Assembly (NCBI RefSeq): GCF_001421325.1 | Contig: NZ_LMJY01000018.1 | Span: 1-64,000 of the forward strand | Source of the DNA: Novosphingobium sp. Leaf2 | Lineage (GTDB): Bacteria; Pseudomonadota; Alphaproteobacteria; Sphingomonadales; Sphingomonadaceae | Length of the DNA stretch: 64,000 bases | Reading direction: 5' to 3' | Part shown: positions 11,597 through 20,501 of the stretch, in pieces | How positions within the stretch are numbered: the stretch's first letter is position 1 | Layout: every line of letters begins with the position of its first letter | Position numbers and translations under genes: made by a program | The notes under the pieces: model-generated | The model's input: only the letters and a program-made list of their open reading frames with translations | Told to the model about the DNA's origin: nothing | The model's database searches: none

Positions 11597-13264
11597 ATGA
11601 CCATGCTGAAAGACCCTTCGGTCAAGTATCGCCCGTTCCCGCAGATCGCCCTGGCGGATCGCCAGTGGCCATCGCGCACGATCACCCGCGCGCCGCGCTG
11701 GCTGTCCACCGACCTGCGCGATGGAAACCAGGCCCTCATCGACCCGATGGGTGCAGAAAAGAAGAACCGCTTCTTCGACCTGCTGGTGAAAATCGGCCTC
11801 AAGGAAATCGAGGTCGGCTTCCCAGCTGCCGGAGCCACCGAGTTCGATTTCATTCGCGGGCTGGTGGATCAGGATCGCATCCCGCAAGACGTGCTGGTGC
11901 AGGTGCTGACCCAGTCGCGTGAAGACCTGATCGAGCGGTCGTTCGAAAGCCTGATCGGCGCGCACTCGGCCATCGTCCATCTGTACAATGCGGTGTCGCC
12001 GCTGTGGCGCACGGTCGTGTTCGGGATGGAGCGCCATGAGATCCGCGCCATCGCCGAAAACGGAGCGAAAGTGCTGCGCGATCAGGCGGCGAAGTATCCG
12101 CAGACCCGCTGGCACTTCGAATACAGCCCCGAGACGTTTTCGACCGCCGAGCTCGATTTTTCGATCGAATGCTGCGAGGCGGTGATGGGCATTCTTCAGC
12201 CAACGCCGGAAAATCCGATCATCCTCAATCTGCCCGCCACGGTGGAAGCGGCAACGCCCAACATCTATGCCGATCAGATCGAGTATTTCTGCCGCAACCT
12301 GCCCAACCGGGATGCGGCGGTGATTTCGCTGCATACGCACAACGATCGCGGCACCGGCGTGGCGGCAGCGGAGCTTGGGTTGATGGCGGGCGCGGACCGC
12401 GTGGAAGGCTGCCTTTTCGGCAACGGCGAACGCACCGGCAACTGCTGTCTGGTGACCGTGGGCCTCAATCTCTACACGCAAGGCGTAGACCCGCAGTTGG
12501 ACTTCTCGGATATCGACGAAGTGATCCAGACCGTGGAATACTGCAACCAGCTGAAGGTGGCGGAGCGGCATCCCTACGGCGGCGAACTGGTGTTCACCGC
12601 GTTCTCCGGCTCGCACCAGGATGCGATCAAGAAGGGCTTCGCGGCGCAGGAAAAGCGCAACGACGAGCTGTGGGCCGTGCCGTACCTGCCTATCGACCCG
12701 GCCGATCTGGGCCGCGATTACGAGGCAGTGATCCGCGTGAACTCGCAGTCCGGCAAGGGCGGTTTCGCCTGGGTGATCGAGCAGGACCAGGGCCTGAAGC
12801 TGCCCAAGCGGATGCAGGCGCACTTCTCCAAGCACGTGCAGGAACTGGCCGATACCCTGGGCCGCGAACTGCAGGCAGCGGATATCTGGGAGGTGTTCCG
12901 TAAGGCCTATCGCCTTGATGGGACGCAGCGCTTCCAGCTGATCGACTGGGACGAAGCCAAGGGGCCGGATGGCAGTCGCATCTTTGCCGGCAAGATCGGC
13001 GTCGACGGGCAGGAACAGTCCGTCTCGGGCCGGGGCAACGGGCTTATCTCGTCCGTCACCGCCACGCTCGCCGATAGCTTCGGCGTCCAGTTGGACGTGA
13101 AGGATTACGCTGAACATTCGATGGGCAAGAGCAGCGATGCGCGTGCTGCCGCTTATGTGGAATGCGTGCTGCCCGATGGCCGTACGGTGTGGGGCGTAGG
13201 CATCGACGAGGACGTAGCGACTGCCAGCGTCCGTGCGGTGCTCAGCGCCGCAAACGCAGCCTGA
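11597..13264 (+). CDS. leuA: 2-isopropylmalate synthase
   Basis: First committed enzyme of leucine synthesis: acetyl-CoA plus 2-oxoisovalerate gives 2-isopropylmalate. The protein is 555 aa, the long LeuA form with a C-terminal regulatory domain. LSTDLRDGNQALIDPM carries the metal and substrate residues. LHTHNDRGTGVAAAELG supplies the metal-binding histidines, and GCLFGNGERTGN follows. The C-terminal quarter (DVKDYAEHSMGKSSDARAAA) is the leucine-binding LeuA dimer domain, so feedback inhibition is expected on top of the leader-peptide control. ATG 11597 is preceded by GAGCGAGAA. Monocistronic, ending at a hairpin terminator. Confidence 0.96.
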   Translation: MTMLKDPSVKYRPFPQIALADRQWPSRTITRAPRWLSTDLRDGNQALIDPMGAEKKNRFFDLLVKIGLKEIEVGFPAAGATEFDFIRGLVDQDRIPQDVLVQVLTQSREDLIERSFESLIGAHSAIVHLYNAVSPLWRTVVFGMERHEIRAIAENGAKVLRDQAAKYPQTRWHFEYSPETFSTAELDFSIECCEAVMGILQPTPENPIILNLPATVEAATPNIYADQIEYFCRNLPNRDAAVISLHTHNDRGTGVAAAELGLMAGADRVEGCLFGNGERTGNCCLVTVGLNLYTQGVDPQLDFSDIDEVIQTVEYCNQLKVAERHPYGGELVFTAFSGSHQDAIKKGFAAQEKRNDELWAVPYLPIDPADLGRDYEAVIRVNSQSGKGGFAWVIEQDQGLKLPKRMQAHFSKHVQELADTLGRELQAADIWEVFRKAYRLDGTQRFQLIDWDEAKGPDGSRIFAGKIGVDGQEQSVSGRGNGLISSVTATLADSFGVQLDVKDYAEHSMGKSSDARAAAYVECVLPDGRTVWGVGIDEDVATASVRAVLSAANAA

Positions 13265-13265
13265 T

Positions 13266-13310
13266 ATAAACCACGGCGCTTCGGTGCGAACCCGGAGTGC
13301 CGTGGTTTAT
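13266..13310. terminator. Bidirectional terminator between leuA and the GT4 gene
   Basis: Perfect 12-bp inverted repeat ATAAACCACGGC (13266-13277) and GCCGTGGTTTAT (13299-13310). The AT-rich outer ends give a short T-run in either direction. The right arm overlaps the TAA stop of the minus-strand glycosyltransferase gene. Confidence 0.75.
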
Positions 13311-14317
13311 TGCTCCAAGATGCGCTTATAGAGCGCGAGGTATTCGTCCGCCATGCGTTCCACCGAGAAGCGCTCGGCGACCGTGCGGGCGATGGCGGCA
13401 CGGTCCAGTGATCCGGCCTCGTTAACCGCCGCGATTGCTTCATCAAGGGTGTCGACCAAGTAGCCGGTGCGGCCATGGTCGATGATCTCGGGCATCGAGC
13501 CGCGCTGCACCGCGATCACTGGCGTGCCGCAGGCCATTGCCTCGATCACCGAAAGCCCGAACGGCTCGTCGAAATTGATCAGATGCAGCAGCGCGTGGGC
13601 CTGTTGCAGCGCCCTCACCCGCTCCGCGCCGCCAACGGTGCCGTGATAGACAACCTGGTCTCCGTCAATGTGCGGCAATACCGCGCGCTCGTAATACCCT
13701 TCGTCCTGCACCAGCCCGTAGATATGCAGCCGCCGTCCGCATTGACGTGCCACGGTAATGGCTTCGCGTGTGCCCTTGTGCGGGTGGATGCGGCCGAAAT
13801 ACAGCAGATCGGGCGTGCCGACCGGGTCGAGCGGAAAATCGTCCACCACGATACCGTGATGAATGGTCGCGGCATAGCGCAGGGCTGGATGGCGGTCCGA
13901 TGCGCTGATCGCCACGTAATGCACCCGGTCCTGATAGGGCTGGTACATCGGCAGGATGCGGTCGGACGAAAAGCCGTGAATGGTGGTGACCATCGGTGTC
14001 TTTACAAGCGGCGCAAAGGCGTGGGCGGGGAAATCGGCCTGGTTGTGGATCAGGTCGAACCGGTCCGCCTGCGCGAACAGATGCGACAGGTGCCGATGCT
14101 CCCACACCTTTGCGTCGATCGCCGGATCTTCGTTGTAGGACGCGGGCACCACGCCATCCAGCGTCGCTGCGGTTTCGCTATCCAGCGTCGCGAACAGGGT
14201 CACGTCCACGCCGCGCGCCACCAGCGCTTCGGTGAGCAGGCTGGTGACCAGTTCCCACGGTCCGTAATGGCGTGGCGGGGTGCGCCACGCGATGGGAGCA
14301 AGCATGGCGATACGCAT
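13307..14317 (-). CDS. Glycosyltransferase family 4
   Basis: GT-B fold retaining glycosyltransferase, 336 aa. It begins MRIAMLAPIAWRTPPRHYGPWE, the standard N-terminal strand and loop. The nucleotide-sugar domain shows LLYFGRIHPHKGTREAI, then FDEPFGLSVIEAMACGTPVI with the E-x7-E motif region, and SMPEIIDHGRTGYLV. ATG 14317 is chosen because the upstream codons overlap the preceding gene and look atypical. It begins 5 nt after the GH13 stop, so the two are co-transcribed; together they suggest a role in alpha-glucan, trehalose or sucrose-type metabolism. The acceptor is unknown. Confidence 0.85.
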   Translation of the reverse strand: MRIAMLAPIAWRTPPRHYGPWELVTSLLTEALVARGVDVTLFATLDSETAATLDGVVPASYNEDPAIDAKVWEHRHLSHLFAQADRFDLIHNQADFPAHAFAPLVKTPMVTTIHGFSSDRILPMYQPYQDRVHYVAISASDRHPALRYAATIHHGIVVDDFPLDPVGTPDLLYFGRIHPHKGTREAITVARQCGRRLHIYGLVQDEGYYERAVLPHIDGDQVVYHGTVGGAERVRALQQAHALLHLINFDEPFGLSVIEAMACGTPVIAVQRGSMPEIIDHGRTGYLVDTLDEAIAAVNEAGSLDRAAIARTVAERFSVERMADEYLALYKRILEQ

Positions 14318-14322
14318 GGTTT

Positions 14323-15939
14323 TTACATGTTCTCCAGGCGCAGGATAACGCCTTCGTTGGGCGCCAAAGTGCCGGGCAGCGATGGACTGTCGAGCGTGGA
14401 AAGCAAGCGGTGCGCGCCGGCAAAATCCTCCGGGAGTGCGAACGATCGTGGCTGTTCGCACAGGTTGAGCGCGACCAGGATCCGCTCGCTCTCGTGGCCC
14501 CGCTCATACACGAGAACATCAGTATCGGAAGACAATACGCGAATATCGCCCACGCTCAGCGCCCGGTATTCGCGCCGCAGCGCCAATAGGGCGCGGTACA
14601 GGCTGAGCATCGAGCGGGCGTCCTGTGTCTGCACTGCAACGTTACGGACAAGCCAGTCGTCATTGAGCGGCAGCCACGGCTCGGTTGCGGAAAAGCCGGC
14701 GTGGGCGCTGTCGTCCCACGGCATGGGCGTGCGCCCGCCATCCCGGCCAAGGCCGAGACCCGGCTGGCGCAGATCCTGGGGATCACGCTCACGGCCCGGC
14801 GGGATGGTGACGCGCCCGATCCCCAGCTCATCGCCTTGGTACAGCGTGGGGGTGCCGCGCAAGGTTAGCAGCAGCATCGCCGCAACCCGCGCCTGCGCCT
14901 CGCCCAGCTTGCCGGCGATGCGCGGTGCATCGTGGCTGCCCAGCACCCAGTTGGGCCAGCCACCGTGCGGCAAGGCGGCCTCATAATCGGCGATGATGCG
15001 GGCCAGACTGTGTGCATTCCACGGTGCATCCAGCAGCAGAAAGTTGAAAGGCAGTTGCACGCCGGGCCGATCGGGCGTGCCGTAATACGTCATCAATTTG
15101 GGCAGAGGCAGGACGATCTCGCCCACGAGCAGCCGCTCGCCATACTGGTCCGCGATCTGCCGGAATGCGTGGGCGATGTCATGGATTTCGGGCTGATCGG
15201 CAGAGTTGGTCTGCAACACCAGGAACTTTTCGCCCATACCGGGGCGGTAATCCGGATTGGGGGGATTGTCAGGCAGGCCTTGCGCCTTGATGCAATGCCA
15301 CAGCACGTCGATGCGAAAGCCATCGATGCCGCGACCGAACCAGAACCGCAGCACGTCCAGCATCGCGGCGCGCACATCCGGATTGCGCCAGTTGAGGTCC
15401 GCCTGCTCCTTCAGGAACGTATGCAGATAATACTGGCCGGTCAGCGCATCGAATTCCCACGCCGCACCGCCCATGTCGCTGGTCCAGTTGTTGGGCGGGC
15501 CGTCACCGGGCGCAGGATCGCGCCAGATATACCAGTCCCGCTTGGGATTATCGCGAGAGGACCGGCTTTCCACAAACCAGGGGTGCAGGGTCGAGCTGTG
15601 GTTGGGCACGAAGTCCAGCAACAGCTTCAGTCCGCGCGCGTGGATGTCCGCCAGCAGCGCATCGAAGCTGGCAAGATCGCCGAACATCGGCTCGATCCCG
15701 CAGTAATCCGACACGTCATAGCCGAAGTCGGCCATCGGCGAGGGAAATATCGGCGATAGCCAGATTGCATCGACGCCCAGTTTCTGGACATAATCCAGCC
15801 GGCAGCGAATGCCGTCCAGGTCGCCGATGCCATCGCCATCGCTATCCTGAAACGAGCGCGGATAGATCTGATAGATGACCGCGCTTTCCCACCACGGTCT
15901 GATCCCGTGCTCTTCCGCCTGAATACCCATGCGCTGCAC
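14323..15939 (-). CDS. GH13 alpha-glucosidase
   Basis: Retaining alpha-glucosidase/oligo-1,6-glucosidase type enzyme, 538 aa. The (beta/alpha)8 barrel starts WWESAVIYQIYPRSF. Region I is DFVPNHSS (about 109-116), region II GFRIDV with nucleophile D211, and region III GEIVLP with acid/base E274. Region IV is GSHDAPR with D337; serine replaces the common asparagine of GNHD. The calcium-type loop DSDGDGIGDLDGI is present. There is no signal peptide, so it is cytoplasmic. First gene of a two-gene operon with the GT4 gene and divergent from asmA; its 5' end slightly overlaps the open frame upstream of asmA. Confidence 0.9.
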   Translation of the reverse strand: MQRMGIQAEEHGIRPWWESAVIYQIYPRSFQDSDGDGIGDLDGIRCRLDYVQKLGVDAIWLSPIFPSPMADFGYDVSDYCGIEPMFGDLASFDALLADIHARGLKLLLDFVPNHSSTLHPWFVESRSSRDNPKRDWYIWRDPAPGDGPPNNWTSDMGGAAWEFDALTGQYYLHTFLKEQADLNWRNPDVRAAMLDVLRFWFGRGIDGFRIDVLWHCIKAQGLPDNPPNPDYRPGMGEKFLVLQTNSADQPEIHDIAHAFRQIADQYGERLLVGEIVLPLPKLMTYYGTPDRPGVQLPFNFLLLDAPWNAHSLARIIADYEAALPHGGWPNWVLGSHDAPRIAGKLGEAQARVAAMLLLTLRGTPTLYQGDELGIGRVTIPPGRERDPQDLRQPGLGLGRDGGRTPMPWDDSAHAGFSATEPWLPLNDDWLVRNVAVQTQDARSMLSLYRALLALRREYRALSVGDIRVLSSDTDVLVYERGHESERILVALNLCEQPRSFALPEDFAGAHRLLSTLDSPSLPGTLAPNEGVILRLENM

Positions 15940-16060
15940 AACGGGCCGGACGCGGTTAAGTTCACCGGCTCATCGCGCAAAAATGCGGCTTTTCTGCCGC
16001 CGCGCCTGCGATACCTTGGCATCACGGAACCCAAGCGCCTTTCGCGCGCTTGACCATACC

Positions 16061-18121
16061 ATGGAAGAACCCCGGTCTATACAGTCTGAGGGCAATGTCC
16101 CTGAACACCACCGGCGGCGAATTTTGCGCATAGTTCGCAACGTCGCATTGGGATTGGTGGTTCTGATCTTTGCCATATGGCTGGTTCTGTTCATCACCAA
16201 GGGCCGCTTTCTGAAACACCCGTTCGAACGGATCGCCGGATCGCTGATGGAGCGGCAGGTGCGCGTCGGCGGTGACTTCCAACTCTATTTCGCGCCGCTG
16301 CGCATCAAGTTTGTGGCCGAGCGGCTGGACATCTCCAATCCGCAGTGGGCCGGCAAGCCTTCGCTTTTTGCGGCAGAGCGGGTGGATGCGCGCATTGCGC
16401 CGCTGTCGCTCCTGTTTGGCCGTCGGCACTTTTATTCGCTGGATCTGGTGAACGGCAACGTCGATCTCGAATGGGACAAGGCGCACCGCAACAACACGTG
16501 GACGTTCGGCAGCAAGACGGGCGGCAAGCCGCTCGAATTTCCCACCATCGACCGCGCTACGGTGCGCGGCACGCAGGTGCGGTATCTCGATCCGCGCATG
16601 CAGCTGCTGGCAGACCTGAAGATCGATCCGATCGTGTCGCAGCAGGCCAACATCGGTCAGGCCGTGGGATTGACCGGCACCGGCCGGTTCCGCGACACGC
16701 CGTTCCGCATGGAAGCAAGCCTGCTGTCGCCGGATGCCACCGTCAATCGGGGCAAGAACGCTCTCAAACTGCGGGCATGGGCCGCGGACAACATCATCGA
16801 TGTCTCCGGCATTCTGCCATCGCTGGCGGACGTGGAGGACGTGCCGTTGCGGGTGAAAGCGCAGGGCAAGGACTTGTCGCAGTTGCTGTGGATCATCGAC
16901 GTGGCGATCCCGCACACGCGCCGTTATGCGCTCACCGCGCAAATGGTGAAGGACAAGAGCGAATATCGCTTCACCAAGCTTGCCGGCACCTTCGGCCAGT
17001 CCGATCTGGCCGGGCAGCTTACGGTCAAAAACGAAGAGCGTTTGCGCCTGGATGCGGTGCTGACCACGCGGCGGCTGGATATCATCGATGCCGCCCCGTT
17101 CATCGGTTATAACCCCGACGTGGTCGCCGCCAAGGGGGCGGTTGCCGCTGCGGCCGCTACCGGCGCAGCGCCGCAGCGGATCATGCCGGACGCCGAACTG
17201 CCGGTGGCTACCATGCAGCGCTTTGATGCCACGCTGGACTGGAGGATCGCAGTCGTGCGTTCACGCCACGTGCCCATTTCCGATATCGGGATGAAACTGG
17301 CGCTGGACCGCGGGCGCCTCACCCTGTCGCCCCTGACGTTCTCGATGGCGCGTGGTGATGTGCGCTCCGATATCGTCATCAACACCCGCCAGCGCCCTTC
17401 CGCGATCAGCTACGACATTCGCATCGCGCCCACCCCGATGAGCCGGCTGCTGTCCGGGTTTGGCGTGGCAGAAGCAGGAACCACCGGCACCATGAAAGGA
17501 CGCATCCGGCTGGAGGGTCGTGGAGATTCGATCCACGATTCGCTGGCTACTGCTTCGGGCCGGATCGCGTTCATCATGCCAAAAGGCACTTTGTCCACGC
17601 GCAACGCGCAGCTTGCCGAGCTTGATGTGGGCACGTTCGTGTCCAAGATGCTGGAAGACAAGCTGAACAAGCCGATCGAGATCAACTGCGGCTTGATCGC
17701 CTTCACCGTGCGGGGCGGCACCGCTGCGACCGACCCGATCCTGATCGACACCAGCAAAAATGTCATCACCGGGCGGGGCGGATTCAGCTTCGGCACCGAA
17801 GCGCTCGACATGGCCTTCAAGGCAGACGGCAAGAAGTTCAGCCTGTTCTCCGGCCAGTCCCCTGTGGGCATTGGCGGGCATTTCGCCGCTCCCAAACTGC
17901 AGGTGATCAGCCCGCAACTGCTGACCCGGGCCGGTGCGGGCATTGGCCTTGCAATTGTCGCCACGCCGATCGCCGGACTTCTCGCGTTCGTCGATGTGGG
18001 CGACGCCAAGTCCGCCGCCTGCGGACCGGTACTGACGGGTGCCAGCGCCGCTGCGCAGCGCACGTCGAAGGGCAAGCCGCGTAAGGACGTAGGCAACGGA
18101 ACCGCGTCCAAAGCAGATTGA
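16061..18121 (+). CDS. AsmA family protein
   Basis: Large inner-membrane-anchored periplasmic protein, 686 aa, of the AsmA/TamB-like group implicated in lipid transport to, and assembly of, the outer membrane. There is one N-terminal membrane helix (about residues 26-46, VALGLVVLIFAIWLVLF), then a long repeat-like beta-rich domain. The C-terminal AsmA_2-type segment contains GTMKGRIRLEGRGDSIHDSL and QLAELDVGTFVSKML. ATG 16061 is preferred over upstream codons, which encode a cysteine- and arginine-rich stretch overlapping the divergent GH13 gene. It is followed after 17 nt by the DUF3008 gene. Confidence 0.85.
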   Translation: MEEPRSIQSEGNVPEHHRRRILRIVRNVALGLVVLIFAIWLVLFITKGRFLKHPFERIAGSLMERQVRVGGDFQLYFAPLRIKFVAERLDISNPQWAGKPSLFAAERVDARIAPLSLLFGRRHFYSLDLVNGNVDLEWDKAHRNNTWTFGSKTGGKPLEFPTIDRATVRGTQVRYLDPRMQLLADLKIDPIVSQQANIGQAVGLTGTGRFRDTPFRMEASLLSPDATVNRGKNALKLRAWAADNIIDVSGILPSLADVEDVPLRVKAQGKDLSQLLWIIDVAIPHTRRYALTAQMVKDKSEYRFTKLAGTFGQSDLAGQLTVKNEERLRLDAVLTTRRLDIIDAAPFIGYNPDVVAAKGAVAAAAATGAAPQRIMPDAELPVATMQRFDATLDWRIAVVRSRHVPISDIGMKLALDRGRLTLSPLTFSMARGDVRSDIVINTRQRPSAISYDIRIAPTPMSRLLSGFGVAEAGTTGTMKGRIRLEGRGDSIHDSLATASGRIAFIMPKGTLSTRNAQLAELDVGTFVSKMLEDKLNKPIEINCGLIAFTVRGGTAATDPILIDTSKNVITGRGGFSFGTEALDMAFKADGKKFSLFSGQSPVGIGGHFAAPKLQVISPQLLTRAGAGIGLAIVATPIAGLLAFVDVGDAKSAACGPVLTGASAAAQRTSKGKPRKDVGNGTASKAD

Positions 18122-18138
18122 CGCCAGGGAGAGCATCG

Positions 18139-18330
18139 ATGCCAGCCAAATCCGCCGCACAACAAAAAGCCGCCGGTGCCGCCTTGTCCGCCAAGCGCGG
18201 TGATACGCCCAAGTCCAAGCTGCAAGGCGCCTCGCGCGACATGGAAAAGTCGATGTCCGAAAAGGAGCTGGAGGAACTGGCCTCCACCAAACGGAAGGGA
18301 AAGCCCGAGCATAAACGCAAGGACGGTTAG
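18139..18330 (+). CDS. DUF3008-like small basic protein
   Basis: A 63-aa highly charged protein starting MPAKSAAQQKAAGAALSAKR. It has a later EKELEELASTKRKGKPEHKRK segment; this layout (MPAKS-Q, then a helical middle, then ASTxxKGLPxxK) is typical of DUF3008 proteins of unknown function. The ribosome site GGGAGAG precedes ATG 18139. It probably shares a transcript with asmA. The stop lies 2 nt from the convergent extensin-like gene. Confidence 0.75.
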   Translation: MPAKSAAQQKAAGAALSAKRGDTPKSKLQGASRDMEKSMSEKELEELASTKRKGKPEHKRKDG

Positions 18331-18332
18331 CG

Positions 18333-19067
18333 CTATCGGCAGGCGCTCCATCCGCCCGTGCGGCGTGCCTGATCCAGATGCAGGTGGTTGGCATGCGCGG
18401 CGTTGTAGTCCGGGGAAAGGACGGTGGAGAAACTGCGGCAGGCGGCGTCGCGGGCCATGTGCAAAAACGCCGCGTCGTCCGATGATTGGCCGGGCACGGT
18501 TTTCCAATCACGCAGCACGCTGATCCGCTGCCCGTCCGCCAGAACGAATGCGGCTATGTCGATGGCGTTGCCGCGCGAATGCTCGCTCCAGCGGCCCGTG
18601 CTGCCATTGCCGATGCGGCGGCAATGGTTGGTTCCCAGATGCTCGATGCGCACCACCTGCTGCCCGAAGATGGCCTTTGCCGCAGGTTGCACACCGTGGC
18701 GCAACCACCACGCCAGGCCACCGTCCACCGCGCACGTCGCCTGGGGCTGTGCGGGGACCAGCGATACGTCGAGAAACGCGGGCGCTGACAAGACCTTGCG
18801 GTCATCGCGCCTGCAGGTGCCCTGCCCTTGGGGAGCAAGCGCCTCGAAATCGATGCCACTGCGTTTCAGGAAATTACGGCACAAGCCACGGTCATCGCGC
18901 AAGGCAGCGATCTTGCGGGATGTCGCCCAGCCTTCGGGCTGATCGAGCGTCAACGGCGCCCAAGGGTCGTGCTGGGGGTGATCCGCCAGCCAGCCCCGGC
19001 CGGCCAGCAGCACGCCGCCCATCAGCAAGGTGGCAAGGGCGATGCGGTCGAAGGCGGAAAAAGCCAT
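18333..19067 (-). CDS. Extensin-like family protein (possible cell-wall peptidase fold)
   Basis: A 244-aa protein with an N-terminal hydrophobic anchor (residues 8-22, RIALATLLMGGVLLA). The extensin-like C-terminal domain includes CAVDGGLAWWLRHGVQPAA. The SEHSRGNAIDIAAF segment and the final NHLHLD give a His/Asp/His set resembling the zinc site of M15/VanY-type peptidases. Six or more cysteines (RGLCRNFL, TCRRDD, TCAVD, HCRRIG, ACRSF) suggest disulfides and an exported location. ATG 19067 is chosen because the frame is open far upstream, but that part overlaps the next gene out of frame and lacks a signal. Confidence 0.8.
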   Translation of the reverse strand: MAFSAFDRIALATLLMGGVLLAGRGWLADHPQHDPWAPLTLDQPEGWATSRKIAALRDDRGLCRNFLKRSGIDFEALAPQGQGTCRRDDRKVLSAPAFLDVSLVPAQPQATCAVDGGLAWWLRHGVQPAAKAIFGQQVVRIEHLGTNHCRRIGNGSTGRWSEHSRGNAIDIAAFVLADGQRISVLRDWKTVPGQSSDDAAFLHMARDAACRSFSTVLSPDYNAAHANHLHLDQARRTGGWSACR

Positions 19068-19102
19068 GGCACGGTAAACTGCGCGCCGGCCTTTTCGTTG
19101 CC

Positions 19103-19300
19103 TCAATCCATGATCGTGAACAGACCCCATGCCAGCCCGGTGGCGGCGATGAACAGCGACCAGGACCAGTAGAAGCTGTGGCCCGCCATCGTGATATGTT
19201 CGATCGTCAGCATGCCGCCGCTCGATCCACGCGAACCGATCACACCGGCGACGATCCATGTCAGCAGTGCGCCGGGAAACAGCGCCTTGATAAATGCCAT
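19103..19300 (-). CDS. Small inner-membrane protein, unknown function
   Basis: A 65-aa protein starting MAFIKALFPGALLTWIVAGVI, with hydrophobic segments near residues 6-22 and 44-62 separated by a glycine/serine-rich turn. An in-frame ATG 36 nt further upstream is possible, but MAFIKA is the more natural membrane-protein start. It lies 35 nt upstream of the extensin-like gene on the same strand and is probably co-transcribed with it. The family is not recognised. Confidence 0.6.
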   Translation of the reverse strand: MAFIKALFPGALLTWIVAGVIGSRGSSGGMLTIEHITMAGHSFYWSWSLFIAATGLAWGLFTIMD

Positions 19301-19487
19301 TGTGACCCGTCCCTGCAGTTCGATGCGGGTGACCATCGCACAACCCAGGTTAAGCCCGCGTTAGCGCGCGATACGGCACTGCGCCGCTCCATCCGGCTTC
19401 CGGCCACCACGCCGTACCGCATGCCGCCACGCTGGCGGAACAAGCCTCCCTGCCTGTCGATTGATACCGGCGAAGGAGCACATTGCC

Positions 19488-20381
19488 ATGACCATGATCG
19501 AAACCCGCGACGGAACCAGATTGCGCACCAAGACCCTTGGCGAAGGCCGCCCGGTCGTCCTCATCCACGGCTGGCCACTGTCCGCCGATTCGTGGGACCC
19601 GGTGATGATCGCCCTGGCACCCGGCGGCTATCGCGCCATCGCCTATGACCGCCGGGGCTTCGGTCGATCCGATCAGCCGCCCACGGGCTATGACTATGAT
19701 ACTTTCACCGACGATCTGGCCGATGTGATGCAAGCTACCGGGGCAACGCAGGACGTGGCGCTGGTCGGCTTCTCGATGGGTGGCGGCGAGATCGCGCGTT
19801 ACATGTCGCGCCACGGCGGGCGCGGCGTGACGCAGGCGGTGCTGGTATCCTCGGTAGTGCCGTTCCTGCTACAGACTGACGACAATCCCAAGGGCGTGCC
19901 GGAAAAGACCATCGAAGAAATGACCGACGGCATGACGTCGGACTTTCGCAAGTTCTTCACCGGCTTCTTCAAGCAGTTCTACGGCGTGGGCCTGCTGCAG
20001 CACCCGGTGAGCGACGAAGAACTGCAATGGGCTTGGAACACCGCGATGCAGGCCGGGCAATATGCCACCCTGCAGTCCGCCGCAGCCTTTGCCTACACGG
20101 ATTTTCGGCCCGACCTGCCGCATCTGACAGTGCCCACGCTGGTAATCCACGGCACCGCCGATGCGACCGTGCCGATCGAGGCGACCGGTCGTGCGGTAGC
20201 CGCGCAAGTCCCCTCGGCGGATCTTGTCGAATACGAAGGCGAGCCACATGGGGTGTTCGCCACCCAGACCCAGCGACTGGCCGAAGATATCCTGAGCTTC
20301 CTCGATGGCGAAAAGATCGAGGGCCGTCAGGGCATGATCGACGCCATGACGGCCGACACGTTGGCGATCGGCACCTTGTGA
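19488..20381 (+). CDS. Alpha/beta hydrolase (non-haem chloroperoxidase-like)
   Basis: A 297-aa soluble alpha/beta-hydrolase. The oxyanion region VVLIHGWPLSADSW is followed by the nucleophile elbow GFSMGG (S96), the acid near HGTADATVP and the histidine in GEPHGVF. The sequence AYDRRGFGRSDQP is typical of the cofactor-free haloperoxidase/esterase branch. GAAGGAG precedes ATG 19488. The physiological substrate is unknown. Monocistronic, with a strong terminator 45 nt downstream. Confidence 0.88.
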   Translation: MTMIETRDGTRLRTKTLGEGRPVVLIHGWPLSADSWDPVMIALAPGGYRAIAYDRRGFGRSDQPPTGYDYDTFTDDLADVMQATGATQDVALVGFSMGGGEIARYMSRHGGRGVTQAVLVSSVVPFLLQTDDNPKGVPEKTIEEMTDGMTSDFRKFFTGFFKQFYGVGLLQHPVSDEELQWAWNTAMQAGQYATLQSAAAFAYTDFRPDLPHLTVPTLVIHGTADATVPIEATGRAVAAQVPSADLVEYEGEPHGVFATQTQRLAEDILSFLDGEKIEGRQGMIDAMTADTLAIGTL

Positions 20382-20426
20382 CAAGGCTGTGGATAAGCCC
20401 GGCATAAACCGGGACAGCTGGTGGAT

Positions 20427-20461
20427 AAAAAAAGGGGACCGCCGCGGCGGTCCCCTTTTTA
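20427..20461. terminator. Bidirectional rho-independent terminator
   Basis: Near-perfect hairpin AAAAAGGGGACCGCCG / CGGCGGTCCCCTTTTT with A-run and T-run flanks. It serves both the hydrolase gene (plus strand) and the amino-acid permease gene (minus strand). Confidence 0.9.
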
Positions 20462-20501
20462 TTTCGTGAGGCGGCAGGAGATTATCCCGCCGCTGAAACT
20501 G

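Noticed and set aside
18333..19343. A longer extensin-like protein starting upstream of 19067.
   Set aside because: The extra N-terminal part overlaps the small membrane-protein gene out of frame and places the hydrophobic anchor internally.
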